NCBI GenBank assembly: GCA_025353235.1
Contig: JANXQZ010000115.1
Location: 1 to 7,852 of the forward strand
Source of the DNA: Bryobacterales bacterium
Lineage (GTDB): Bacteria > Acidobacteriota > Terriglobia > Bryobacterales > Bryobacteraceae
Length of the DNA stretch: 7,852 nucleotides
Direction of reading: 5' to 3'
The position numbers and the translations under genes were made by a program. Positions within the stretch are counted from its first letter, which is position 1, and each line of letters begins with the position of its first letter. Below are positions 1-7,105 of this stretch, in pieces. Below the pieces are notes generated by a model that saw nothing but the letters and a program-made list of their open reading frames with translations, was not told the origin of the DNA and did no database searches.

Positions 1-607
1 CTGACCCGTAGAAGCGAGCCTTGTGATCATCTGGTAGCGACACCACCATAATCCATTGCTTGCTGGCCTTCGACCAGAATACTTTTGGATCGCGGAAGTC
101 GGACATATGCAGGTCAAGAACGGGGTTGGCTTTGTACTTGGTCCAGGTAAGCCCGCCATCGTTGCTATACGCGAGGTTCTGCGTCTGGAGCGCAGGCTTG
201 CGGTCCGTCTTCATCGTGTGGCCGGTGTAGACGGCGACCAGACACGGCGTCTTGCCGGAACAGAATCCGCTCGTGTTGTTCTGGTCAACTACGGTGCTGC
301 CAGTGAAGATCATCACGTCGTGCTCTTCCGGCAGCGCCACCTTTTGTTCTCGCCAATGCACCAGATCCTGGCTGGTGGCGTGACCCCAACTCATGTGGCC
401 CCATGTATCTCCAAACGGATTGTGTTGAAAGAATAGGTGGTAAGTGCCGTTGAAATACACCAGACCGTTGGGATCGTTGGTCCAATTTACGCGAGGCGAG
501 AAATGAAACTGGGGGCGGTAGAGTTCGTGATATTCGGTTTGGGCTTTCGCGAACCCGTACAGGCTGCAACCAAGTAGGAGAGCGCGTAGGCTCAGGGAGA
601 AGGGCAT
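1..607 (-). CDS. Secreted glycoside hydrolase family 32 protein (levanase/inulinase/invertase-like), 3' end outside window
   Basis: This is the N-terminal 202 residues of a GH32 enzyme, the family that hydrolyses beta-fructosides such as sucrose, inulin or levan. Residues 42-48 read WTNDPNG, a variant of the family's W-x-N-D-P-N-G nucleophile motif, with D45 as the expected nucleophile. Residues 171-178 read FRDPKVFW, the RDP motif whose Asp stabilises the transition state. The segment around residues 83-107 (HW...VALPE...IFTGSTVVD) also matches the family. The Glu-Cys acid/base motif would lie beyond the left edge and cannot be checked. The N-terminus (SLSLRALLLGCSLYGFAKA) looks like a Sec signal peptide cleaved near AKA-Q; LLGC is a weaker lipobox alternative. 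The ATG at 607 lies five bases after the nrfD stop and has no strong ribosome binding site, so translation may be coupled to the formate dehydrogenase operon. The exact substrate cannot be told from this part. The family call is secure. Confidence 0.93.
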   Translation of the reverse strand, partial: MPFSLSLRALLLGCSLYGFAKAQTEYHELYRPQFHFSPRVNWTNDPNGLVYFNGTYHLFFQHNPFGDTWGHMSWGHATSQDLVHWREQKVALPEEHDVMIFTGSTVVDQNNTSGFCSGKTPCLVAVYTGHTMKTDRKPALQTQNLAYSNDGGLTWTKYKANPVLDLHMSDFRDPKVFWSKASKQWIMVVSLPDDHKARFYGS

Positions 608-612
608 CCTAA

Positions 613-1647
613 TTACGCTATCATTTTCGCTCGCTGCTGGCGGAAAGATGCGCGCGGATCGCGAGCCGATGCTGTACCGGCGTAGTGCACCGCGAAACGC
701 AAAGCCAGCGAGCCAAGCGCCCCCAGTACGCCTGCCCATTTGCGCCTTGACCGTGAATGGCCGGGAATCAACGAGATCACTAAGCTCGCGGCAGTCAGCG
801 CCGTCGCCGTTCGCCACAGCGCGCCGCTAACTCCAGAATGGAGCGGCTTGGCCACTTGCGGCACCCGCCCAGCCACATTCTCCACCGCAAAACCGCAACC
901 CAGCTCCGCGAGTCTGCCTGCAGTTCCGAAGATGAAGGTGATCTTTGAACTTCTCCGATCCTCGAACAGGATGTCCAGAATCGAGGCCGCGCTCGCAGTT
1001 GCGGATGCGAGAAACAGAACCGGCATTAAGCGGCGCGTTTCTTGATAAAGCGGGATAGAGGTATTGCCAACCAGGACGCCCGTGTACCCGGCTAGTCCCA
1101 ATCCGAACAGGCCCGCGCCGTATCCCGCTGCGGAGCCGACGTGGCCTAAGAGACCCTGGCGATTGCTGAACAGTCCAGCTGTGATCGCAAGCGGCGCGGC
1201 ACCGGACAAAATCCAAGCACCCACGTTCATCGGCGATGTGGGACGAAACACGCGCAGCATGTTCAGAAAACGCATGGGGCGGCCGAGATCATGAACGAGT
1301 AGGGCGCCGCCGATGCTGGACCCCACGATTCCGACCCAGTGGCAGCGCTTGCCGAACTCTTGCAACTCTCCATCACCCGCAAGTTGAACCGCCGCGCCAA
1401 GAGCGAGCGCCGCCCCGGCTGCCCCGCCCAGAAAATAATAAATCGGAATGTCTATTTTCCAAACAGGCTCTTTCAAAAGCGGACGGTCATAGTAGGTAGG
1501 GTCGGTTTCGGATACTGTCGGCGTCTTGTCCCAAGGTAGGGGTAGGACAGCCTCCATGCGTTCGTCGTCACGCTTTACTTGTTGGCCGGACCCTTCGCCC
1601 AAAAGCATGCCCAACGATGGATCGATGTCGCGCCCGTCCGTCTTCAC
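613..1647 (-). CDS. nrfD: NrfD/PsrC-family membrane subunit of formate dehydrogenase
   Basis: This 344-residue integral membrane protein is the likely quinone-interacting anchor of the formate dehydrogenase encoded just upstream. About 60 hydrophilic residues come first, ending in YYDRPLLKEPVW. Hydrophobic segments then lie near residues 67-90, 103-119, 142-160, 173-194, 208-226, 275-294 and 303-320. The loop HDLGRPMRFLNMLRVF (about 119-134) followed by RPTSPMNVGAW is the family signature, and YTGVLVGNTSIP (188-199) also fits. NrfD proteins carry no haem; they take electrons from an iron-sulfur partner and pass them to or from quinone. Here NrfD stands where E. coli FDH-N has the cytochrome b subunit FdnI. 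I chose the GTG at 1647 because GGAGGT sits five bases upstream and the start overlaps the beta-subunit stop as GTGA. An open frame reaches back to 1731, but those codons lie inside the beta gene and read as low-complexity Gly/Cys residues. Confidence 0.93.
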   Translation of the reverse strand: MKTDGRDIDPSLGMLLGEGSGQQVKRDDERMEAVLPLPWDKTPTVSETDPTYYDRPLLKEPVWKIDIPIYYFLGGAAGAALALGAAVQLAGDGELQEFGKRCHWVGIVGSSIGGALLVHDLGRPMRFLNMLRVFRPTSPMNVGAWILSGAAPLAITAGLFSNRQGLLGHVGSAAGYGAGLFGLGLAGYTGVLVGNTSIPLYQETRRLMPVLFLASATASAASILDILFEDRRSSKITFIFGTAGRLAELGCGFAVENVAGRVPQVAKPLHSGVSGALWRTATALTAASLVISLIPGHSRSRRKWAGVLGALGSLALRFAVHYAGTASARDPRASFRQQRAKMIA

Positions 1648-2438
1648 CGTGCACCTCCGTGTCGGCTGGCAGCCACCGAACCAAGCGCCACCGCAGCCAC
1701 ACCCAACGCTGCGAACGCCATCGACAACCAACTCTGCCCCACGTTCTTAGTTGGGACCACTGGATTCGGCGGCAGGTTGTACACTTCGGGTTTATCCACT
1801 AGCAGAAAGAAGGCGTTTAGCCCTTCCGTGCCCGGCTGCGCTGCGGCGCTGTCGCCATACAAATAAGCCTCCTGCATGCCTTGCTCATGCAGCATTTCTA
1901 CCCTGCCTCGGGCGCGAACGCGCAATTCGTCCAGATCGCCGAATTGGATCGATTCCGTGGGGCACGCTTTCGCGCAAGCTGGAGTCATGTCGTCCTTCAG
2001 CCTGTCGTAACACAGCGTGCATTTCCAAGCGCGGCCGTCATCCTCGCGACGGTCGATCACGCCAAACGGACAGTTCACCACGCAATAGCCGCAGCCGTTG
2101 CAGATGTCCTGCTGCACGAACACGCTTTCGAACTCGGTCCGCACTATGGCCCCGGTGGGGCAGCTTTCCAGGCAGCCGGCCCGCGCGCAATGCTTGCAAA
2201 CGTCCGATGAGAAAAGCCACGAAAATCCATCTGCCATCTGGTTGGATAAAGCAACGGGGCGCTCAATAAACGCAACGTGCCGCCACGTCGACGCTCCCAG
2301 CGCGGCAGTATTGTCGTACGACATGCCAGTGAGCGCGAAGCCATCGTCCGGCAACTGGTTCCACTGCTTGCACGCCACCTCGCAAGCTTTGCAGCCGATG
2401 CAAATGGTGGTGTCCGTGAAGAAACCTTTGGCTCCCAT
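1644..2438 (-). CDS. fdnH: Formate dehydrogenase beta subunit, four-cluster ferredoxin-type iron-sulfur protein
   Basis: This 264-residue protein carries electrons from the catalytic alpha subunit to the membrane subunit. It holds 16 cysteines in four groups: C13/16/19/23, C81/84/89/93, C113/116/119/123 and C140/143/155/159. This is the pattern for four [4Fe-4S] clusters seen in FdnH/FdoH and HybA-type subunits. The N-terminus (GFFTDTTICIGCKACEVAC) matches formate dehydrogenase beta subunits closely. A single hydrophobic helix near residues 235-256 should anchor the C-terminus in the membrane, as in E. coli FdnH. There is no signal peptide. The ATG at 2438 follows the alpha-subunit TAG by three bases. 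The nearest purine-rich stretch (AAGGAG) is about 15 bases upstream, rather far, so translation probably depends on ribosomes finishing alpha. Its stop overlaps the nrfD start. It could in principle serve another molybdoenzyme, but its place in the operon makes formate dehydrogenase the natural reading. Confidence 0.95.
   Translation of the reverse strand: MGAKGFFTDTTICIGCKACEVACKQWNQLPDDGFALTGMSYDNTAALGASTWRHVAFIERPVALSNQMADGFSWLFSSDVCKHCARAGCLESCPTGAIVRTEFESVFVQQDICNGCGYCVVNCPFGVIDRREDDGRAWKCTLCYDRLKDDMTPACAKACPTESIQFGDLDELRVRARGRVEMLHEQGMQEAYLYGDSAAAQPGTEGLNAFFLLVDKPEVYNLPPNPVVPTKNVGQSWLSMAFAALGVAAVALGSVAASRHGGAR
1653..1658 (-). promoter_or_regulatory. Shine-Dalgarno site of nrfD
   Basis: GGAGGT lies inside the 3' end of the beta-subunit gene, five bases before the GTG at 1647. 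It decides the nrfD start and, with the 4-bp GTGA stop/start overlap, points to translational coupling. Confidence 0.8.
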
Positions 2439-2441
2439 GGT

Positions 2442-5400
2442 CTAAGCGTTACTCTCCTTGCTCTCTTCCGCTTTGAAATTGTGCGACGATACATGATCGC
2501 CCTCGGCTGGCGGAAGATCGCGCTCCCACGCCATCTCGTCAAGCGCTTTCACCTCGCGACGCTTGCCTCTCCGTCCGGCGGCGATCATGGCGGTGAACGC
2601 CTTGGACTCTTGAATGGAAACATTTGGATCGCCCACAAATCCGATCAGCTCGTTAGCCGAGTCGCCACGTACGAGTCCGCGGCTCGCCCAATGGTATGGC
2701 AAACCGATCTGATGAATGTCTCCTCCCTGGATGCGCAGCGGGCGAAGGCGATTCGTAACCAACACTCTCGCCTCAATCTCCCCGCGAGCCGTCCAAATAG
2801 TCGCCCAGCCGCCGTTTTTTAACTCGTGCTTCGCGGCCAGTTCGGGCGATACCTCGCAGAACATCTCCGGCTGCAACTCCGAAAGCCATGAAAGCCAGCG
2901 GCTCATTCCACCAGCCGTATGATGCTCCGTGAGTCGGTAGGTGGTGACCACGTACGGGAAGCGCGGGTCACTATAAGCGCGGTGGTACAGGTTGTCCTTG
3001 CGCCTCCACTCCATGCGGGTCGGGTTGCACTGCTGATCGTAAAGGAGGTTTCTGGCGACGGACTCTTCCGGCTCGTAATGAGTGGGCAAAGGTCCATCCT
3101 GCAAACCGGCTGCCGCAAATAACCAGCCCTTGCCGTCCGCCTGCATCACGAACGGGTCCACCCCGGAGATCGTCTCCTTGCCTCGAGCCTCTCTTGGAGG
3201 CCGGTACGATGGCGGACGGTCTACGATGAAGTCGGGGATGTCGTGGCCCACCCACTTCTTCTGCTCTTCATCCCACCAGACGTACTTTTTTCGTTCTGAC
3301 CACGGCTTCCCTTCCGGATCGGCAGACGCCCGGTTGTAGAGCATGCGCCGATTGTGCGGCCACGCCCAGGCCCATTCCGGGGCGACCCAATTCTGTTCCG
3401 AACCAAGTTTGCGCCGCGCGGTCATATTTATGCCGTCGCGATACGAGCCGGAGTAAATCCAGCAGCCGCAAGCAGTGGATCCGTCGTCTTTCAGCGACGT
3501 GAACCCCTCCACAGGCTTGCCGTCGGCAGCGGTGAATCCGTTGATTTCTTTCAGAACCGATTCAGCGCTCGGGTAGTCCCAGGTTATGTCCTGAATAGCC
3601 CGATCTCGAGGCAGAGTGGAATCCCGGTACAACTCCTTGAGCCGCAACCCAAGCTGGTACATGAAGTCGAGCTCGCTTTGGCAATCGCCCGGAGGTTCGA
3701 TGGCCTGGTGGTGCCATTGCAGGAGTCTCTGCGTATTGGTGAAGCTCCCGTCCTTTTCCGTGTGCGCGGCAGCGGGGAAGAAGAATACCTCGGTGGCGAT
3801 GTCTTCGGACTTCAGCTCGCCCCTGTCGATTTCGGGCGAGTCCCGCCAGAATTCGGCGGTCTCGATCAGATTCAGATCGCGCACCACCAGCCACTCAAGC
3901 TCCCTCAACCCTTTGCGCTGGAGCGATGCGTTCATGGAACCCACCGTAGGGTTCTCGCCCATCACGAAGTAGCCCTTGATGTTGCCGTCGGCCATGCTGG
4001 CCACGGTATTCATGTGCGAGTGATCGCCATCGATCGTCGGCATACGGTCGAAGCACCAGCCATTCTCCTGAGTCGCGGCGTCTCCGTAGTAGGCTTTCAG
4101 CAGCGAGACCGCGTATTTCTTAAACTCGCCCCACCAGCCCGAAGGCGATTCGTTAAAACGGATGTAGGAATCGAAGTCTTTATCTTGTTTCGCCTTGGGC
4201 ATCGGCAAGTAGCCCGGCAGGAGGTTGTACAGGGTAGGTATGTCGGTGGAGCCCTGAATGGACGCATGGCCACGCAATGCCATGATGCCTCCGCCCGGCC
4301 TGCCCATGTTGCCCAGCAACAGTTGAATGATCGCCGCTGAGCGGATATACTGCACTCCAACCGTGTGCTGAGTCCAGCCAACCGCATAGCAGAACGCCGA
4401 CGTTCGTTCACGTCCCGAGTTCTTGCAAAGCGTCTCTGCCACCTTGTGAAACAGCTCGGGCTTGATCCCGCAAATGTTCTCCACCATCTCGGGCGTATAG
4501 CGTGCGAAGTGCCTCTTCAGAATCTGGAAGACGCAGCGGGGATGCTGGAGAGTGGGATCGGTGTGCTCCGGGCGGATTGGTTGCCTTGGTCCCGACTTCT
4601 TCCCAGCCGCTGCATCCGCGTCCACGCCTTCATAGAGCCACATCGTGCGATCGTACTGCTTGGTCTCTTCGTCCCATCCGCCGAACAGCCCGTCGAAATC
4701 CTCCGTATCGGCATACTTCTCGCTGATTATGGCCGGGGCGTTCGTGTAGTTGACCACGTACTCCTTGAAGTACCGGTCGTTGGTAAGGATGTAATTGATG
4801 ATCGCGCCAAGAAACGCGATGTCCGATCCCGCGCGAATGGGAACATGAATATCCGCGACCGCGCTGGTGCGAGTGAAGCGGGGATCCACGTGAATGATGG
4901 TGGCGCCGCGCTCCTTGGCTTTCATCACCCAGCGAAAGCCGACCGGATGGCATTCCGCCATGTTCGAGCCTTCGATGACGATGCAATCCGAATTCTGCAA
5001 ATCCTGCTGAAACGTGGTCGCGCCGCCTCTTCCGAACGATGTCCCCAGACCGGGGACGGTGGCGGAGTGTCAAATACGGGCCTGATTTTCGACTTGAACT
5101 ACGCCTAGTCCAGTGAACAGCTTCTTGATCAGGTAGTTCTCTTCATTGTCAAGCGTGGCACCGCCGAGATGCGCGATGGCCATGGTGCGGCGCAGCGCGT
5201 TGCCTTCTTTGTCGGCGTCCTGCCAATTTTCATCGCGGGCCTTTTTCACGCGTTGCGCCACCATCTCAATGGCTTGGTCGAGCGGGATCTCCTCCCACGC
5301 TTTTCCATGCGGACGCCGGTACAGCACCTTCTTCACGCGGTGAGAACCGGTTACAAGCTGAAAAGTGGCGGCTCCTTTAGGACACAGGCAACCGGCTGAA

Positions 5401-5621
5401 ATCGGCGAGGCCGGATCTCCTTCGATATCGAGAATCTTGCCTTCTTTTACATAGACGAGCTGGCCGCAGCCTACTGCGCAGTAGGGGCAGATGGAACCCA
5501 CCACCTTGTCCGCCTGTCTCGTGCGAGGCTGCAGCCCCTCCGTTCTCGAAGAGAAGGCGTTCTTGCCGAAAGCGTTGACGTCGCTCTTCTGGATCTGTTT
5601 CACCACTGGCCAAATTGACAC
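2442..5621 (-). CDS. fdnG: Selenocysteine-containing formate dehydrogenase alpha subunit (FDH-N/FdnG-like), read through UGA at 5070-5072
   Basis: This catalytic subunit oxidises formate to CO2 at a Mo- or W-bis-pterin centre. It has 1059 residues with Sec at 184 (E. coli FdnG: 1015 residues, Sec196). Residues C45, C48, C52 (CPYCAVGC) and C80 (GCLCPKG) bind the proximal [4Fe-4S] cluster, with the conserved Lys at 82. The frame then meets TGA in the context NQARI-U-HSATVPGLG; E. coli FdnG reads NQARV-U-HGPTV. The same frame continues without a gap for 875 codons. His185 follows Sec as in active enzymes. Later motifs include VDPRFTRT (about 245-252), GNMGRPGGG (437-445), ALRGHASIQGSTD (448-460) and a C-terminal pterin-binding domain, then a charged tail of about 45 residues beyond the E. 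coli end. I chose GTG 5621 because GGAGA lies six bases upstream. TTG 5648 is an alternative but lacks a ribosome site. No twin-arginine signal is present, and an in-frame TAG at 5694-5696 excludes a longer N-terminus. First gene of the operon. Confidence 0.95.
5023..5072 (-). promoter_or_regulatory. SECIS element directing selenocysteine insertion at the UGA codon
   Basis: Just downstream of the UGA (5070-5072), inside the coding region, the mRNA forms a hairpin with a six-pair stem at 5041-5057: GUCCCC, loop GGUCU, GGGGAC. The loop GGUCU is the one I recall from E. coli fdhF. It begins 18 bases after the UGA, the same distance as in fdhF. A U is present at position 17 counted from the U of UGA, where fdhF has its bulged U, but here it can pair with A, so the bulge is uncertain. 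Lower pairing is possible between UCCG (positions 7-10) and CGGA (39-42), or between CCGCC and GGCGG. In the family this hairpin binds SelB, which delivers Sec-tRNA. selA, selB, selC and selD are not in this window. Confidence 0.9.
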
Positions 5622-5704
5622 GGTTGATCTCCAGAGATCGGATGACAAATCGAACTCGAAGGTTTCGCTTGTCGTTGCCGAGACTTCGCTATCCTACCAA
5701 ATGA
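5622..5704. promoter_or_regulatory. Divergent intergenic region between formate dehydrogenase operon and rmlD-like gene
   Basis: These 83 bases must hold the start signals for the minus-strand operon unless its promoter lies inside the rmlD-like gene. On the plus strand TATCCT (5690-5695) could be a -10 box, with a poor TTGTCG 15 bases upstream. If used, transcription would begin at or next to the GTG at 5705. I see no convincing minus-strand -35/-10 pair and no clean -24/-12 sigma-54 site. The promoter call is weak. Confidence 0.3.
5628..5632 (-). promoter_or_regulatory. Shine-Dalgarno site of the formate dehydrogenase alpha gene
   Basis: GGAGA sits six bases before the GTG at 5621. The longer TTG start at 5648 has no such site, so this motif favours a protein beginning MSIWPVVKQ. 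The nine-residue difference does not touch any cofactor site. Confidence 0.7.
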
Positions 5705-6601
5705 GTGCATACGAAGAGCGTGGTGATATTCGGGAGCGGCGGACAGCTCGGCGTGGAATTGGTCCGCGTCTTCAAGCAGCGAGGGTTCGACGTTACGGGC
5801 CTCAATCGGTCTTCCGTGGATATTACGGACAGCACAGCCGTGGAGAATTCCTTGGCTAGGGCGGACCCCTCCATGGTGATAAACGCAGCAGCTTACAATC
5901 AGGTGGATGTCGCCGAGAAGGAGCCGATGGCTGCTTACATGGCCAACGCTCTCGCTGTTCGTAATCTGGCAATGGCTTGCCGGCAGGTGGACGCTCTGCT
6001 GGTGCATTTCTCGACCGATTACGTCTTCGACGGCACGGCTGGACGATCCTACACCGAGGAGGATGCCACTCATCCGCTGGGCGCTTACGCAGTTTCGAAA
6101 TTGGCGGGGGAGCTTTACGCCCAGGCCTATTTGGATCGGACGTTGGTGATTAGAACTTCGGGCGTGTTTGGCATCGGGGGCTTGAACACGGCGCGCGGAA
6201 ATTTTATCGAATTGATGTTGCGGCTGGCTGCGGGCAAGCATCCGATTCGTGTCACTGAGGACCATGTCGCGTCTCCCACTTATGCGCCTGCCTTAGCGGA
6301 GCGTACGGCAGCGATTGTCGAGCGCGGCCTGACGGGTCTATTCCATGTGGGTGGTGGAACCGCGATTTCATGGTTCGAATATGCAAAGTTGATTTTCAAG
6401 GCGGCAGGGTTGCAGCCGGAATTGCAGGCTACGAATGAGCGCGAGTATCGGACGGCGGCACGACGGCCGAGGTATTCAGCGCTGTCGAACGGGAAGATGG
6501 AGAGATGCGGCGTTCCGCCTATGCCCCCGCTTGCGGACGCCATTCGCGACTATTTGGAAGTTCGGCGGAGCGGGACAAGCACCCCGCTCCGCAATGCCTA
6601 G
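5705..6601 (+). CDS. rfbD: dTDP-4-dehydrorhamnose reductase (RmlD-like) NAD(P)-dependent sugar reductase
   Basis: This 298-residue cytoplasmic protein is an extended short-chain dehydrogenase of the RmlD family, whose members reduce dTDP-4-keto-rhamnose to dTDP-L-rhamnose for polysaccharide synthesis. The Rossmann nucleotide loop is GSGGQLG (residues 10-16). The family block STDYVFDG lies at 103-110 and the catalytic Y-x3-K is Y128/K132 (YAVSK). FHVGGG (213-218) and RPRYSALSNGKM (254-265) match the substrate-binding C-terminal part. The usual DQ-x-G-x-PT reads DHVASPT (186-192), a Q-to-H change, so the exact sugar is less certain than the fold. Length is normal for the family. The start is taken as GTG 5705; no ribosome binding site precedes it, and GTG 5717 or 5720 are alternatives. 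No rmlA, rmlB or rmlC lies next to it, so the gene stands alone here. It diverges from the formate dehydrogenase operon and converges on the LTXXQ gene. Confidence 0.88.
   Translation: MHTKSVVIFGSGGQLGVELVRVFKQRGFDVTGLNRSSVDITDSTAVENSLARADPSMVINAAAYNQVDVAEKEPMAAYMANALAVRNLAMACRQVDALLVHFSTDYVFDGTAGRSYTEEDATHPLGAYAVSKLAGELYAQAYLDRTLVIRTSGVFGIGGLNTARGNFIELMLRLAAGKHPIRVTEDHVASPTYAPALAERTAAIVERGLTGLFHVGGGTAISWFEYAKLIFKAAGLQPELQATNEREYRTAARRPRYSALSNGKMERCGVPPMPPLADAIRDYLEVRRSGTSTPLRNA
6565..6592. repeat. Perfect 10-bp inverted repeat at the convergent gene ends
   Basis: GCGGAGCGGG and CCCGCTCCGC are separated by eight bases (ACAAGCAC) and lie in the last codons of the rmlD-like gene. The stem is very GC-rich. 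No T-run follows on either strand, so it is not a classical intrinsic terminator. Its place just before the facing stop codons still suggests it may end or stabilise transcripts. The structure is seen; the function is inferred. Confidence 0.55.
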
Positions 6602-6603
6602 GC

Positions 6604-6957
6604 TTACTGCTTGGCTCGTTGGTGCTGATGCATGCTCGCGAATTTCTGTTGCTGGTCAGGCGTGAGAATCGCGTTGAGCTTGGTGCGCGCGGCGGCGTGA
6701 ATGTCCGCGAGTTGTGCTCTCTGTTGGGGGTCATCCGCTTGCTTCAAACTTTGCCTGATCGGTTTTGCGGCGGCGCGTTCGTCCTGGAAGATCGCGTTGG
6801 CCTGTTGCTTTTGCTGATCTGTCAGGCTGAGGGCTACTGACAGTTTCTCGAGGCGCTCCGCGCCCCGTTGCTGGTGAGCGGTTTGGGCTACGAGTAAGCC
6901 GCCAGCAGCGATTAGCGTCACGGTGATGGCGGCGAAAATGGTCTTAGGGGTGTTCAT
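6604..6957 (-). CDS. Small exported Spy/CpxP-like LTXXQ-motif protein
   Basis: This 117-residue protein has an N-terminal hydrophobic signal (about residues 5-24, IFAAITVTLIAAGGLLVAQ) with probable cleavage near residues 24-27, so it should act in the periplasm. The mature part is short, helical, rich in Gln, Ala and Lys and free of cysteine. It has two LTxxQ motifs, LTDQQ at 45-49 and LTPDQ at 98-102, spaced as in Spy/CpxP-type proteins. In E. coli those proteins are envelope-stress chaperones or sensors of Cpx/Bae signalling. In other phyla LTXXQ proteins are common and mostly uncharacterised, so only family and location are safe. The ATG at 6957 has a strong AGGAGA five bases upstream. The gene ends two bases from the stop of the convergent rmlD-like gene. 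I find no convincing promoter in the short upstream stretch. Confidence 0.8.
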   Translation of the reverse strand: MNTPKTIFAAITVTLIAAGGLLVAQTAHQQRGAERLEKLSVALSLTDQQKQQANAIFQDERAAAKPIRQSLKQADDPQQRAQLADIHAAARTKLNAILTPDQQQKFASMHQHQRAKQ

Positions 6958-6961
6958 TTTT

Positions 6962-6968
6962 CTCTCCT
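6962..6968 (-). promoter_or_regulatory. Shine-Dalgarno site of the LTXXQ gene
   Basis: AGGAGAG ends four bases before the ATG at 6957 (five from AGGAGA). It is among the strongest ribosome sites in the window and fixes the start. Confidence 0.75.
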
Positions 6969-7029
6969 GCTTATAGGAACGAGAAATATGGAAAAGCGGC
7001 CTATGGTGGTCGAGTAAAGCTTCGTAAGA

Positions 7030-7105
7030 ACCGCTCCCTTACGGTCACGGCTCAGTTGCATTACCGACTACCGGCGTAACCGAGCCGTGACCGTAAGGGA
7101 GCGGT
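7030..7105. repeat. 24-bp perfect inverted repeat with 28-bp spacer (REP/BIME-like pair)
   Basis: The left arm (7030-7053, beginning ACCGCTCCC and ending CACGGCTC) is the exact reverse complement of the right arm (7082-7105). Each arm also contains a short internal palindrome, ACCG...CGGT. Two copies of one hairpin-forming unit in opposite orientation match the layout of bacterial REP doublets (BIMEs). The spacer holds no gene. The repeat lies between the stop of the SUMF-domain gene and the start of the LTXXQ gene, both on the minus strand, so it could end the upstream transcript or protect its 3' end. Whether the unit is scattered over the genome cannot be seen here. Confidence 0.8.

Noticed and set aside
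56..436. Plus-strand open frame of 126 codons at the left edge
   Set aside because: The minus strand carries clear GH32 motifs (WTNDPNG, FRDPKVFW) over the same bases.
3354..4340. Plus-strand open frame of 328 codons antisense to the formate dehydrogenase alpha gene
   Set aside because: It lies wholly opposite a strongly conserved gene, shows no recognisable motif and is explained by the codon bias of GC-rich DNA.
5000..5069. Reading the alpha gene as two genes or a frameshifted pseudogene
   Set aside because: There is no frame change; the only interruption is a UGA with the Sec protein context and a matching SECIS hairpin.
5650..5700. Sigma-54 (-24/-12) promoter for the formate dehydrogenase operon, by analogy with fdhF
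   Set aside because: The best GG/GC pair on the minus strand has the wrong spacing (nine rather than ten bases), and the flanking consensus is missing.
5600..6265. Minus-strand open frame of 221 codons opposite the rmlD-like gene, and the plus-strand frame 5491-5859
   Set aside because: Both overlap well-supported genes and contain no family motif.
6970..6975. TATAAG on the minus strand as a -10 box for the LTXXQ gene
   Set aside because: It lies only about 13 bases before the ATG; transcription would start within the ribosome binding site, and no -35 box is at a good distance.
7030..7105. CRISPR array or insertion-sequence terminal repeats
   Set aside because: There are only two units, in inverted orientation with a 28-base spacer, and no transposase or cas gene.
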